64,000 nt of DNA from Anadara kagoshimensis (Eukaryota > Mollusca > Bivalvia > Arcoida > Arcidae). The notes under the pieces were generated by a model. The model had not been told where the DNA came from, ran no database searches, and was given only the letters and a program-made list of their open reading frames with translations. Location of the stretch: assembly GCA_021292105.1 (NCBI GenBank), contig CM037869.1, forward strand, positions 34,351,835-34,415,834, read 5' to 3'. Shown here piece after piece: positions 33,101-42,800 of the stretch. The translations under genes and the position numbers were made by a program. The first letter of the stretch is position 1. The number at the start of each line of letters is the position of its first letter.

Positions 33101-35123
33101 GAACCTTATAGGTAACCATATTGTTCTTAATGTCGAGTTACCAATATTTTCATTTGGTGGACGTGGTTGACTGCTTTGTATTTTGAATTTACGCTGATTT
33201 TGTAACTGACCATTTTTATATCTAACAACTTTAGGATTTACATTCACCGTTGAACCAAAATCAAACAGTTTCTTTTTATTATACGAGTTCCACACATGAT
33301 ATGACCTCTGACCTTTTGGTATGGTTTTTAGACTTTGATTACAGCACCTGAAATATACAAGAATGAGTCAATGACTGATGGTTGACCACAGTGAAATACT
33401 TTAGCAATTGTTACTTATGTCCAGGGCACTAGTCCATGAAGATTTATGGACTGGTCGAGGGCCAGATACGGACAGTCACTTTGATATAGCTTGTCACACA
33501 CAAGGGCAATATCAAAATGACAGTCTATATCCTTGCCTGAGGACTGTCCATAAATCTTTAAACTGCTCTGTACATAAGTAACTATATATAGATTTTATTT
33601 TATGGAACCCAATCATGACCATGGAGGCTTTTTGTTCTGTGTATTGCCTGCTCAGTCTGTCAGGTCGTGCATTGCCCACTCAGTCTGTCAGGTCGTGTAT
33701 TGCCGGCTCAGTCTGTCAGGTCATGTATTGCCGGCTCAGTCTGTCAGGTCGTGTATTGCCCACTCAGTCTGTCAGGTCATGTATTGCCCACTCAGTCTGT
33801 CAGGTCGTGCATTGCCCACTCAGTCTGTCAGGTCGTGTATTGCCCAGTCTGTCAGGTCGTGTATTGCCCGCTCAGTCTGTCAGGTCGTGTATTTCCCGCT
33901 CAGTCTGTCAGGTCGTGTATTGCCCAGTCTGTCAGGTCATGTATTGCCCGCTCAGTCTGTCAGGTCGTGTATTGCCCAGTCTGTCAGGTCGTGTATTGCC
34001 AGCTGGACCCATACATGCCAGTTGTTTGTACCACACAATTTTCTATTATCCAATAGAATTGACTGTTACAAAACTGATATGAAATATATATGGCAGGCTG
34101 TCATCAAGGAGCACATTGGTGGACACTTTTTGGTTAAAAGTTTTGTCATTGACAGTAGACACTTGTTGAATAAATTGAATTTTATTTTTTATTCAAGAAT
34201 TTTTCACTTATATAAACACATTATGAGTTCATTAGTGGCAGAAATTTTATTTTTTGCAGTGTTTGAGTGGTTAAGTGGTAGCATTCAAACCTGAATGATC
34301 TCACTGTTGTAATATATCAAAAGTCCCAATGGAAAAGCAGTAGGTCCCGGACCACGGACCTGGGGCATTTTGAACCCCTGTAGAGATACTTGTTTTCAGA
34401 GTCTGGTTAACACACCACCAAAATCAGCTGAGTGGAATAAGATTAAGAGTGTTTTACATTCCAGTCAAGATTCTTTCACTTACATCAAGGCAGTCAGTAC
34501 TGGTATGGTGGAGAAAATCAGAGTGCCTGAAAAAAATATCTGCCTTCAGCAAGCAACCTGACAAACTTTCTTACACTGAACATTATCTGATCAAGGAAGA
34601 TTTGAACCTAGGCAGTGAGCTCTAAGCACCTGGGAACTGTGAATCTGTAAGCATGCACCACAGGGGCCAGTTTCAGGATAACATTTAAAAATTACCCCTA
34701 AGTATATAAAAAAGAGTACTCTTTTTTATATACTTAGGGGTAATTTTTAAATTTTATTATGAAACTGGTCCCTGTGGCATACACTTTTGCTCACTCTGCC
34801 ACTAAGGCCCCTGTGCAAGTGCTGATGTGGGTGTTTACCAACACATTAGTATGATTATAAACATGTGATAAATACATAAAATTCTGCTCTAGTTCACAGC
34901 AAATCATTAACATTCACAACATATGATCTTCTGGAGAAAGTTCTCCTAAAATACAAAGGTGGAAGATACAAAAGAATCAAGCATGAACAGATGACGATGC
35001 TCTGATGAAATTTTGTTACTATTTAAGTAATAACATCAATATAACTTACCTTTTAACGATTGGTAAAACATTTTCCCCATAATGAGAAAACTTAAATAAA
35101 AGTGAACTAGTTCTACAAAACAT
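24182..35123 (-). CDS. PARL: PARL, mitochondrial inner-membrane rhomboid protease, complete (9 exons, 379 aa)
   Basis: PARL cleaves membrane-anchored proteins inside the mitochondrial inner membrane; PINK1 and PGAM5 are known substrates in vertebrates. Exons in transcript order: 35123-35050, 33347-33092, 32468-32340, 31496-31358, 29127-28978, 27896-27826, 26729-26619, 25993-25896, 24293-24182. Phases agree at every join, giving 379 codons plus TGA, the same length as I recall for human PARL. The N-terminus (MFCRTSSLLFKF) looks like a mitochondrial presequence. A first membrane segment spans exons 2-3 near residues 98-123. The rhomboid core includes FSHMSFLHLFFNMYVLWSF (exon 5), the catalytic serine at residue 274 in GASG across the exon 6/7 junction, and the catalytic histidine at 335 in DHAAHLGG (exon 8). 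Exon 9 ends in a basic tail. The exon 5 acceptor is followed into the intron by a tandem array that copies it. The gene is divergent from COG3. Confidence 0.95.
24323..24503. mobile_element. CAGTCAAACCTG near-palindromic MITE, copy 5
   Basis: Ends 'acagtcaaacctgtcgat' and 'aagttggactgta'. It begins 30 bp from the PARL exon 9 acceptor and sits almost back to back with copy 6. Confidence 0.85.
24509..24964. mobile_element. CAGTCAAACCTG near-palindromic MITE, copy 6, split by an insertion
   Basis: The left part 'acagtcaaacttgcctta' to about 24565 and the right part from about 24850 ('ttatttgaacctgtatat') to 'caggttcgactgta' match one unit. The interruption is the element at about 24566-24848. 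Confidence 0.75.
24566..24848. mobile_element. Inverted-repeat element nested in MITE copy 6
   Basis: It begins 'atcaggaccgaagatcac' and ends near 'taatcctgaagccagtaaa'. Inside are several 'aagttaag/cttaactt' inversions and an A11/T15 hairpin near 24728-24750. The exact ends are uncertain. Confidence 0.5.
25330..25757. mobile_element. TCCCCCGCCG-ended element with internal direct repeat
   Basis: 'gtcccccgccgg' at the left is complementary to 'gcggcgggggac' at the right. Inside, a block of about 125 bp with 'acttgaccaaggtattagt' and 'ggcatgagagcgcttacaa' occurs twice (about 25366 and 25540). It is in the PARL intron between exons 8 and 9. Confidence 0.65.
26078..26215. repeat. Fragment of the CAGTAAACC MITE family
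   Basis: 'cgttataatgtccctctata' and 'atttataatgccaaaatcat' parallel the complete element at 27928. The right end is replaced by the SINE at 26219. Confidence 0.5.
26219..26536 (-). mobile_element. V-SINE-like SINE, 'TTGATTGATTTAACGAGG' tail subfamily
   Basis: A reverse copy with 'gacatcaccagctatagatg' near the tail and 'cactgagctaccgtggtggt' at the head end. It is in the PARL intron between exons 7 and 8. Confidence 0.8.
26765..27001. mobile_element. TTGACCTGTCC MITE, copy 3
   Basis: Ends 'acactgacctgtcagcttga' and 'aagcggacaggtcaatgttg'. The interior contains 'aatcctaacactacccatta'. It starts 35 bp from PARL exon 7. Confidence 0.85.
27119..27460 (-). mobile_element. V-SINE-like SINE, full length
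   Basis: Reverse copy; tail 'gttgagttgagtgatggtg', head 'ctgagctaccacagta'. Confidence 0.8.
27648..27811. mobile_element. CAGTCAAACCTG near-palindromic MITE, copy 7
   Basis: A compact 164-bp copy with ends 'acagtccaacctgcctta' and 'aacaggtttgactgta'. It lies 14 bp downstream (in the transcript) of PARL exon 6, nearly touching the splice donor. Confidence 0.88.
27928..28118. mobile_element. CAGTAAACC MITE, about 190 bp
   Basis: The left end 'acagtaaaccctccttataa' and right end 'tcgaggttttactgta' are inverted. The interior has 'taatgcccctcgataacttt' and 'ccctttataacgccaaattt'. Related fragments are at 26078 and about 58265-58393. Confidence 0.75.
28329..28680. repeat. Minisatellite 'CTTAAGTTACATGGGACCAT'
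   Basis: About 14 imperfect units of 20-30 bp vary around 'cttaagttacatgggaccat'. It is in the PARL intron between exons 5 and 6 and has no coding sense. Confidence 0.9.
28706..28935 (-). mobile_element. V-SINE-like SINE, internally deleted
   Basis: Tail 'gttgagtaatggtgtttaac'; B-box complement 'tgtttaaacccatgacc'; the outer head is lost. It ends about 40 bp from PARL exon 5. Confidence 0.75.
29085..29462 (-). repeat. PARL: Tandem array copying the PARL exon 5 acceptor edge
   Basis: Read on the minus strand, the first 35-45 bp of exon 5 plus about 25 bp of the preceding intron are repeated, in about five long units (64-69 bp) and two short ones. Copies near 29160, 29235, 29335 and 29400 keep 'ttagctacaaaa' or 'ttcagctacaaaa'-type acceptors, so several decoy 3' splice sites precede the true one at 29127. 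Units diverge by a few percent. Confidence 0.85.
29643..29878 (-). mobile_element. Second tRNA-type SINE ('TAAGCAACATTCAACC')
   Basis: 'ggttggttgaatgttgctta' begins the tail side; then 'taatctctatggattaatct', 'gtgtatgcatgtgaag' and 'tggtctgccttgtactagcg'. Sister copies on the plus strand are at 47929 and 59180. Confidence 0.8.
29950..29974. repeat. Poly-G tract of about 25
   Basis: About 25 consecutive G residues in the PARL intron between exons 4 and 5. The length may be inexact, since such runs are sequencing-prone. The proline-run ORFs on the minus strand come from it. Confidence 0.9.
30246..30590. mobile_element. Inverted-repeat element, about 345 bp
   Basis: 'gttgttttaccagttccgaa' at the left and 'ttcggaactggtaaaacgac' at the right form nearly perfect 20-bp inverted ends. 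No coding content. It is in the PARL intron between exons 4 and 5. Confidence 0.65.
31551..31725. mobile_element. MITE related to the element at 10331
   Basis: 'tgtatttattttcgaggtat' and 'aaaataaatatgtttacagt' match the ends of the 10331 element, with similar interior words ('gaaatttagccatatc', 'aagcgaaaattagta'). Confidence 0.65.
31949..32282 (+). mobile_element. V-SINE-like SINE, small internal deletion
   Basis: Head 'gcagtagctcagtttgtag', B box 'gggttcgaagac'; tail ends 'ttactcaactcaactcac'. The 'ccccggccgggtctgaccc' section is missing. It lies 58 bp from PARL exon 3. Confidence 0.82.
32498..32607. repeat. (GAAT)n microsatellite
   Basis: About 27 GAAT units with two variants, 30 bp upstream (in the transcript) of PARL exon 3. 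Minus-strand Phe-Ile-His-Ser ORFs are artefacts of it. Confidence 0.97.
33002..33062. repeat. (GT)n microsatellite
   Basis: Interrupted GT/TGTA run of about 60 bp, 30 bp past the PARL exon 2 donor. Confidence 0.93.
33421..33578. mobile_element. Hairpin MITE, about 155 bp
   Basis: The left arm 'gaagatttatggactggt', 'acggacagtcactttgatat' pairs imperfectly with the right arm 'atatcaaaatgacagtct', 'ggactgtccataaatctt'. It is in PARL intron 1. Confidence 0.65.
33645..34000. repeat. Minisatellite 'CAGTCTGTCAGGTCGTGTAT', 28/24-bp units
   Basis: Thirteen tandem units of 28 bp and shorter 24-bp variants lacking 'ctca'. Because 28 is not a multiple of three, all three forward frames stay open, giving false ORFs of 129-230 codons. 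It is in PARL intron 1. Confidence 0.95.
34657..34778. mobile_element. Perfect-arm palindromic MITE, about 120 bp
   Basis: Arms of about 35 bp at 34683-34717 and 34718-34752 are exact complements with no spacer (centre 'agagtactct'). Outer ends 'caggggccagtttca' and 'tgaaactggtccctg' are also inverted. It is in PARL intron 1. Confidence 0.88.
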
Positions 35124-35500
35124 TTCTGTAATATTTAAATATCTTCATCAAAGCAGAAGTACACTAAACGGTCTAACAAGGGACGAGTTGACATTTTGAC
35201 GTAACCTATCTTTCTATTACCTATCAAAAAGTAACCATTTCTGGTGAAAGCTTTACCTTTAGCCAGAGACATTTATATGTCTCTGCTTTAGCTTACGATT
35301 ATCATCTGATTACTGTCAACGCGAATTTCAACATCCATTTTATAAACAGATATTTTTCACTTTTGAAATGTAGCCTATGAAATAAAGTACATGTACCCGA
35401 CAGATGCCGCATTTATCAATTTTTCCAAGTTTAAAACCTCTGGGAAATTAAGAGTAAAAATAAAATTTAATTTAAAATTGCAACAAAGAGTGTAGTATTA

Positions 35501-35629
35501 CTTAGGGACGTGAAATACCCCGCCCTCCTAGACAAAAGTACTTAGGGACGTGACATCTCTCGCCCTCTTAGACAAAAGTACTTAGGGACGTGACATCCCT
35601 GGCCCTCCGAGACAGAAGTAGGTATTCTG
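35501..35629. repeat. 45-bp tandem repeat, three units
   Basis: 'acttagggacgtgacatc' with 'cgccctcctagacaaaagt' occurs three times with few changes, about 380 bp upstream of the PARL start codon. Confidence 0.9.
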
Positions 35630-35774
35630 CCGTATCATATTTTTTTTTAATTTTCTGAATGAAATATTTGAAAAAAAAAACATATCAAAAAGTTTGAATA
35701 TTTCATTTAAATGCTTTCAAAAAAGAAAAAAAAAATTACTATGAAATTTCCTCTGGATCTTTTGGTTATTGTCT

Positions 35775-35861
35775 GCACCTTCGCCTATAGCTGGCGACGT
35801 CTCGATATAAGTGAAATATTCCTGAATGGGACGTTAAACACCATTACTCAACTCAACTTTT
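35775..35861 (+). mobile_element. V-SINE-like SINE, 3' tail only
   Basis: 'cttcgcctatagctggcgac' to 'attactcaactcaac' is a well-preserved 87-bp tail without head or body, typical of strong 5' truncation. Confidence 0.85.
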
Positions 35862-37996
35862 GGTTATTGTCATATTATTATGAGACAATACGGAATCAAA
35901 ATTAGCAAATAGCTGTCAGTATACTGCTAGTATTTGTCATTAACGGATTGCTATTTCGTTAAACTCCAAAATTAGCGCATTGCATTACAATTTTCATGTA
36001 CTCATTTTGATTTTTTATTAAAATAATGCATTCAAAACCAGCACATGACACGATTCATTTTTTCAGCTAAATTTTGAATTTTGGATTTGAGTGCATCTGC
36101 AAATGATACTTGTATAACCCATAATAAAGGGAAGACAGATACTGAATTAAGACAATAATTTGCTTTTTGCGAAAAAATCACGACAAAAATTCGTGCCACA
36201 CACAGAGGGAGAGTGCGAAAATGCAATAAAAGAGAGACAACTCTTGATAGTGTATGCATGCAAGGTTTGACATGTAGGTAACCGATCAGTGTTTGGATTA
36301 TATTACTTTGTCTAAGGATTTTTATTGAAAACTTGCGAAACATGGTGATTTGAACATGTGACTGAATGATTCTCCAAACCGGTATCACGTGAATATAATT
36401 TCAACATGTTGTCATGTCATTTCCAACTTGACATTGGTTCACCGATCATCGCGGGGGCAGCCATATTTGTTTACATTGACAACCAAATGTATCATCCAAA
36501 TTTTGGCTGTTTTAAGATATTTACACCTGATGCACCAGAAAGATTTTAGGTTGAATTTAATTTTGGATGTGTTATTGTATGTTTTACAAAATATCGAGTA
36601 ATAATTTTCTTTACACAAAAAGTGTCCAAGTTTTAAAGATTGACAAAAAATTCCTAGGGTTTCTGTTGCGTCATCAGATGGCGTCAAGAAATCGAATATT
36701 TTGTGTGAATAATAATGTTTTATATCAAATTTAAACCCAAATTCTAAAATATTGGTTATTCCGGCATATAATCCACTGGTGCACGGCCCTGAACTATATT
36801 TTATAATGTTTTATCGTTAGTTTAAACACGGGGGACTTTTTCGGCCATCAGACACTTGTCAAAAAGTAATCCCAATTTTCAAAACGGCGGAGGGATAAAA
36901 AATTGTAAAACCGAAACACAATTCGCGGAAAAAGCCGGGTTGGCGTTCCTACTGTAAAGATAATATTGATTTAGATTTAACAATGCACCAACGACAATTA
37001 AATAACGTTTAAAACGGAGAAACAAAGGGGGGACCCCGCGAGTCTATTTATAGCAAGTTTGAAGTTGCATGCCTTGTTCTTTTTATTAACAGATTAATAA
37101 TCCAAAATACAACAAGTCATAAAAAGTGCACGGTCACACAATACTGTTCTGTCTTAGAATATGAACTATCACCCTGGTATACGCATTTTTAAAATGAAAA
37201 TGAATCGTAGATAACCTCAATCGTAAATTGTCAGTCGAGTTTTCAAAATCCTCGTATTTCATTAACAAACTCTGTCCCCTTTGCACTGCTGATAATATCT
37301 TTTCATTTTTTATATTAATACACAAGGTGAAAATTATCTTTCCCCAAAATGTGTATTTTTGCACAATTTCCATAAAAATGCAACAAATATTTTAATTTTT
37401 TTTAATTATCAATTTCTGCTTTATTTTCATTTATAAATTTTCACACTCAGTGTGTAGGCAATTTCATAATTTTACCCCTCTTTCACGTTTTTCAACCAAA
37501 TGTGGTTCACTTTTAATGACCCTTAAATGAATTTTGATAATTAAATTATCAATCCTCCGAGACTGGAGACTCTATCCATCGCAGTGTGATTGAAATCGGA
37601 AATTATGTTGCGGAGATCCGAGAATAAATGCTTCTTCTTCTTCTATTATAAAAAGGACAGAGTGTCGTGATCATTTTTAAAAGGACAGCAGGATACTTGA
37701 CTATTTAAAACGGTGAATATATGCAAATTAGCCATGTGTTTGGGGCATGCCTGTGTTCTGCGCTCGAAAATCGGTTCAAACAGAAATCTATTAAACAAGT
37801 TTCTGGTCCAGATTGCAAAAAGGACAAAGGGGTTTATTAAAATATTTTATTAAGTTAAAAAAGCGACATTTAATATTGTATTAAATGTCGTTGGATAAAA
37901 AATGGTTATACATTGATAGGTTATATTTGAGAATGATCGCGAAATTACACTCGGAAACACTCGGATGTTTACATGGTCTTTTATGTTTCCGTAAAT

Positions 37997-39846
37997 ATGG
38001 CAGACACGTCGCACCTACAGCAAGGGAAACCTGTCAACCAGAGAACTATTCGTGACCGTTTGACTTCGTGGGAGGCTAAAGTTGATCCTAAAGCCCCTTT
38101 AACAGATAAACAAAAAGATGCATTTATGGAAATGTCAGCTGTCGTCACAGAACGACCAATGCCTTTCGATGTAAGTGTTTTCTCTGAAGAAAGGGGGGGG
38201 GGGGTAACTTTGTTTACATGCAATAATCGTCATTGGTTTCTCCTTCTTGGGTCACGGTCAGCAAAATGAAAAGCCATGATACCATCTATATTTGCTTGAG
38301 GGATATCCACACCATTGTAGTTGTGGAATTCAAAGGATTTTTTCACAAGCTGTTATTCACCATTTTCCTTAATGAAAAGAAAAAAGGAAGCTTCTGTGAT
38401 CCTTCATCCATGATCAGCTGATAATGATTCAATATTATGCAGTATGGCATTTCCTTGTGTGGGAAAGTTTCTCATTTTGATTGCGGGAAGTCTGCAGTTT
38501 CCTTATGGCAAGCCACTATTCCTGAACCTACTGCTTTGATATATAATTCAAGAAACTTGACTCGTTGAGGGCTTGAAAATCATTGCCCAGCTCAACTCAA
38601 GTAAGATAGTATTCTAGTCAAAATGTTAAAAACCGATACATACATACCTAACTGCATGTACAAATACAAAAAGCTCTAATGAGTTCTATCAAACATTGTA
38701 CTGACTATTGAACTGAGAACAATTAAAATTTTCAAACCCTTGTTATTTTTCTGTATTTGTTATTTACAGTTACCATTAGATGATGTTCCTGTCATTGTTG
38801 CTAAGAAACCAATCCAAAGTCCAACATCAGGAGATGCGGAAACATTTTCTAAATTTTTCCAAGCAGATGGAGACCATGATTCTGTAGCAGAAAAAATTGA
38901 AAATGCTCAGCAGGTGAGTTGCTATTACATATCAAGGCTAGCTCATTAAAAAGTTAATTTGAGTTCTGATGAGAATGAATTTGCATTTTTGGCCTTTCAT
39001 GTAAATTAATTATTTAAAAAATCTCAAACAAGCATAGGTGAGAAAATTAGTAGCATTGCTTGCAGAATGTTTATGGTTTTCTCTGGGCACTCAAGTTTTC
39101 TCATCAATTCTGGATCTGTTTGCCTTAATATAAATGAAAGAATATTGACTGTTGTATTAAAAGTAAATTACATTGTACTCCACTCTAAAATCACAGAATT
39201 GATTGCCCCGACATAAGTGAAAAAAATCTTGACTAGGGGTGTTAAAACCATTACTCTACTTCACCATTCCAGATCTGACCATCTCAATATAAGTGAATGA
39301 TTAAAATAAAAATGGTGAAGGTGTTAAAATTTAAAACCATTACACCATTCTACTCCACCATCCAAATCTGACTACCTCAATATAAGTGAAAAAATCTTGA
39401 CTGGGGTCAGTGGGATAGTTAAAAAACCTTTACTTCACTCCACTATCACAGAACTAACCTTCTCACATAAGTGAAAGAATCATGAATTCAAACCGTTCTA
39501 TAAACCACTGCAGTAGACCAGTTGGTAGAGTGCTGGCTCTTTAAGTGGGAGGTAGTGGGTTTGAACCCTGATTGGGTCTGATCCAAGGCTTGAAAGTGGG
39601 TAGATAGACACCATTACTCAACTCAATATAAGTGAAAAAATATTGACTGGGGTCAGGTGGGATGTTAAAAACCATTACTTCACCATCCCAGAACTAACCT
39701 TCTCACTTCAAACCATTCTATGTCTTTACTACCGGTAGGTATACTGTTACCACCAAAATGAAGAAAACAACACAGTTATTAATATTTATGTCATATTAAA
39801 TGTAAGTACATCTACAGGCTTATTTATAACTTAAAATGAACCATTC

Positions 39847-39877
<31 letters not shown>

Positions 39878-42800
39878 TTTATTTTAAGTTTTATCCTGGT
39901 TTGCTGAGAGTAGAAGAAGAAATGGAAAAAGAAGAAGAATTCTCCTACAGGTTTGTAGATGATAAACTGTAAACATGAAATACAGTCAAATCTGTCTATA
40001 CAGGCACCCAAGGGAACCAGTAAAAGTGACCTTTATGGGCAGGAGACCTTTATATACAGGTTCAAATAATATGAATAAAGAACAATTGGGATATCATTTT
40101 ACTGGCCTTTGTAAGCATGTGGCCTTTATATAGATGTGGCCTTTAAGACAGGTTAGACTGTATAAGGATGTAAAAATTTTAGGGATTTTCACAATGATAC
40201 AGTAGAGGTGATTAAAGTTCACCATTAAATTAAAAGTAACCATAACAAGCAAGTTGATCCATAAGATTGTCCATGTGAATTTACCACAATTTGTGCCAAA
40301 ACCTGTACATGCCAAAATTAATACATTTACTGTAATGTCTGAAAATAAATTAAAACTCATAGTGGCAATGAATCAGAAATTTCCAGTGATTTCTATGGAA
40401 ACCAAAAGTTACAATTTTTTTGTCTTCTAGAATAGCCTGAATTTTAAATACTGTTAAGATAAATGTAATTTTTTTTTACGAGCACAAAAAATGAGAACCA
40501 TTAAATTTAGGAGATAATTGTTTTGCATTTGAAGAATTTAGGACTTAAATGTGGATTTTACTTTTGCAAATTGAGTTATGTGACAGTAAATAAACATTGT
40601 CACATCACTGCCCTGGTTAGTTTTATTTTCCATTCAGACACATTACTTATTTACCAGTATATATCGTTTTATTACCAAAACACTAAAATCCATTATTATA
40701 AAAACTTTTATTGACAGATGCAAAATTAAATTTCCATAAATAGTAATTAAAACAAAAACATGTTTGTTTAGAACAATTAAAGAAAAGCACATGTAATGAC
40801 ATGGAGGATTACATGACAAAAGCATAACCTAAATAGCATGCAACATTTTAACTGCGACTGTAAAACTGAGATTTTACTGTGGTTGGGTTCTAATCAAAAT
40901 TCTGTTTTCAAAATGTTTGTACTAGAATGTAATATATTGAGTGTATTTTGTTGTCTTTCAGGAGCTATATAGAAGAATTACAGGGTTATAAGGAGCAATG
41001 TGACGGGGTTTTAGCCGAGGTGTCAGGGGCGTTGGAGTTTCTTAATGGTTTACAGAAACAGTATGTCAAAGTCTCCACAAAAACCAATGCTCTTCATGAT
41101 GCATGTGAACATTTACTGGCAGAACAGGTTAGTTGAAAGTAAACTTACATCTGTAAACAAAATGTTGGATGATTGAAAAAAATACCGCATGTAGAGAGTG
41201 ATTATTAAGGAAAACTTATGTCTATTAATTTGTTTGTAAATACATAGAGTACAGGTGCAACAGTCGGGTACATAAAGGAGAATGATTCATCGACTGTTAA
41301 AAACAATATCTATAATCTATGGTTTGACCGATTAATTAATTAACAGATTAATTGTTGCTATCAGTAATTTTAAACATGTTTTGCTTTTACTCACAGTTCA
41401 TGTTTCACAGGTACACTACATCATTGATTCTTGTTTTTTTTCAGACTCGACTTATAAACACAGCTGAGAACATAAGTAACAAATTATCTTACTTCAATGA
41501 ACTAGACAGTATATCCACGGTAAGTACACATGTACCCAGGTTTTTACAGGGATTTAGCTTAACCATTTTGAATTGGACCCAGCTCACTTCAAAAAAGAAG
41601 TTTCAATAGTAATTAATTGCCTACTGTAGAAACCACTCTGTTTGTGACAGTGAAATAAGTCATAACAGGAAATCTATACGCGCATCCATGATTAGCCCAG
41701 ATTATATCGGCACAGGGTAAAACGTTGACGCTATGAGGATTTAACATGTTGAAAAACCAAGCAAATGGCGGATTCCATTGCGTATGTGACGTAAAATGTC
41801 ACCAAGGACACCACTTCCGGTGTAAACTTTCTACAGACATGCTACCCAACAATCGCGATTGCGAATACAGATTTCCTGTTACGACTAGGTACAAGTAAGT
41901 GAAAAATATCGATCTTTATTCAATTTTATTTGATTTTCTATGAATATAAAGGGCACTTCACTGTCACAAACAGAGTGGTTCCTACAGTAAGTATGAAACT
42001 TAAGGGATGCAGGTTTAGTTTTAGGAGCCATGGGCTATTGGGCCCCTGCTAATCTTAATCCCTATAAATTTATTATTATCTATGATAAAGTTTTTTTTTT
42101 GTTTCTTCGCAACAATTTGAATTTGCTTTTTCTTTTGTTTGACTTGAGCTTTGTCATTATCAGCATCTATATTATGTTTTCCATAATGTTTGGGGCCTCA
42201 GTGGCCAAGTGTTGCAAAGCATGTATACATGTATACAGATCATAGCCTAGGTTTTAAACACATTTGTGCAAATCTTAGTGTGAAAAAGTTTGCCAGTTTG
42301 CTTATCAAAGGTTAATGACAAGGCTCTAAAAATGCCAATGGTGTCAATTGGAAGTGAAGATCATTGCTTTGATAAAAAGTCATGTACCGGTACATATAGT
42401 TTGAAAAGAACATGACTGAAGACAACATAGCTGTGTTGTTGTCATATTGCACTAGTTCTTATATTCTGATACAAGAAATAGTGCAAAATATTTATGTATC
42501 ATGAGGTATGATGGTATTTTTAGATGAAATACTAATTAAGAGTAACTCTTGTATATTTTTTATATTTCAGAAATTAGGATCAGCCTCTTTCACAGTTACT
42601 AATGAATCATATGTCCCTACTCTGTCCAGATTAGATGAATGTATACTATATTTAACCAGTAACGTAAGTATTTGTGTTATTTAAAAAAATAAATTCTGGT
42701 TTCTGGTGTGAAAATTTTGTGTCCACAATTTATAATATGAAACTTTAATCTTGCATGGTTAATGATAAGGCCCCAGTTTCACAATCATTCCTTAGCCAAG

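Larger units (their letters stand above)
35124..37996. promoter_or_regulatory. Divergent PARL/COG3 intergenic region
   Basis: The 2.9 kb between two head-to-head start codons must hold both promoters, unless there are unseen 5' UTR exons. Seen inside: a 45-bp x3 repeat at 35501-35629, a SINE tail at 35775-35861, and a 31-bp hairpin around 37862-37892 ('cgacatttaata' and its complement). I recognised no TATA or initiator motif with confidence, and the sequence is not visibly a CpG island. Confidence 0.55.

Noticed and set aside
33602-34294. Overlapping forward ORFs of 129-230 codons with Ser/Leu repeats
   Set aside because: They arise from a 28/24-bp minisatellite in PARL intron 1; all three frames are open, and none shows a non-repeat domain.
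36032-36388. Minus-strand ORF of 118 codons between PARL and COG3
   Set aside because: No family signature and no supporting splice or start context; treated as chance.
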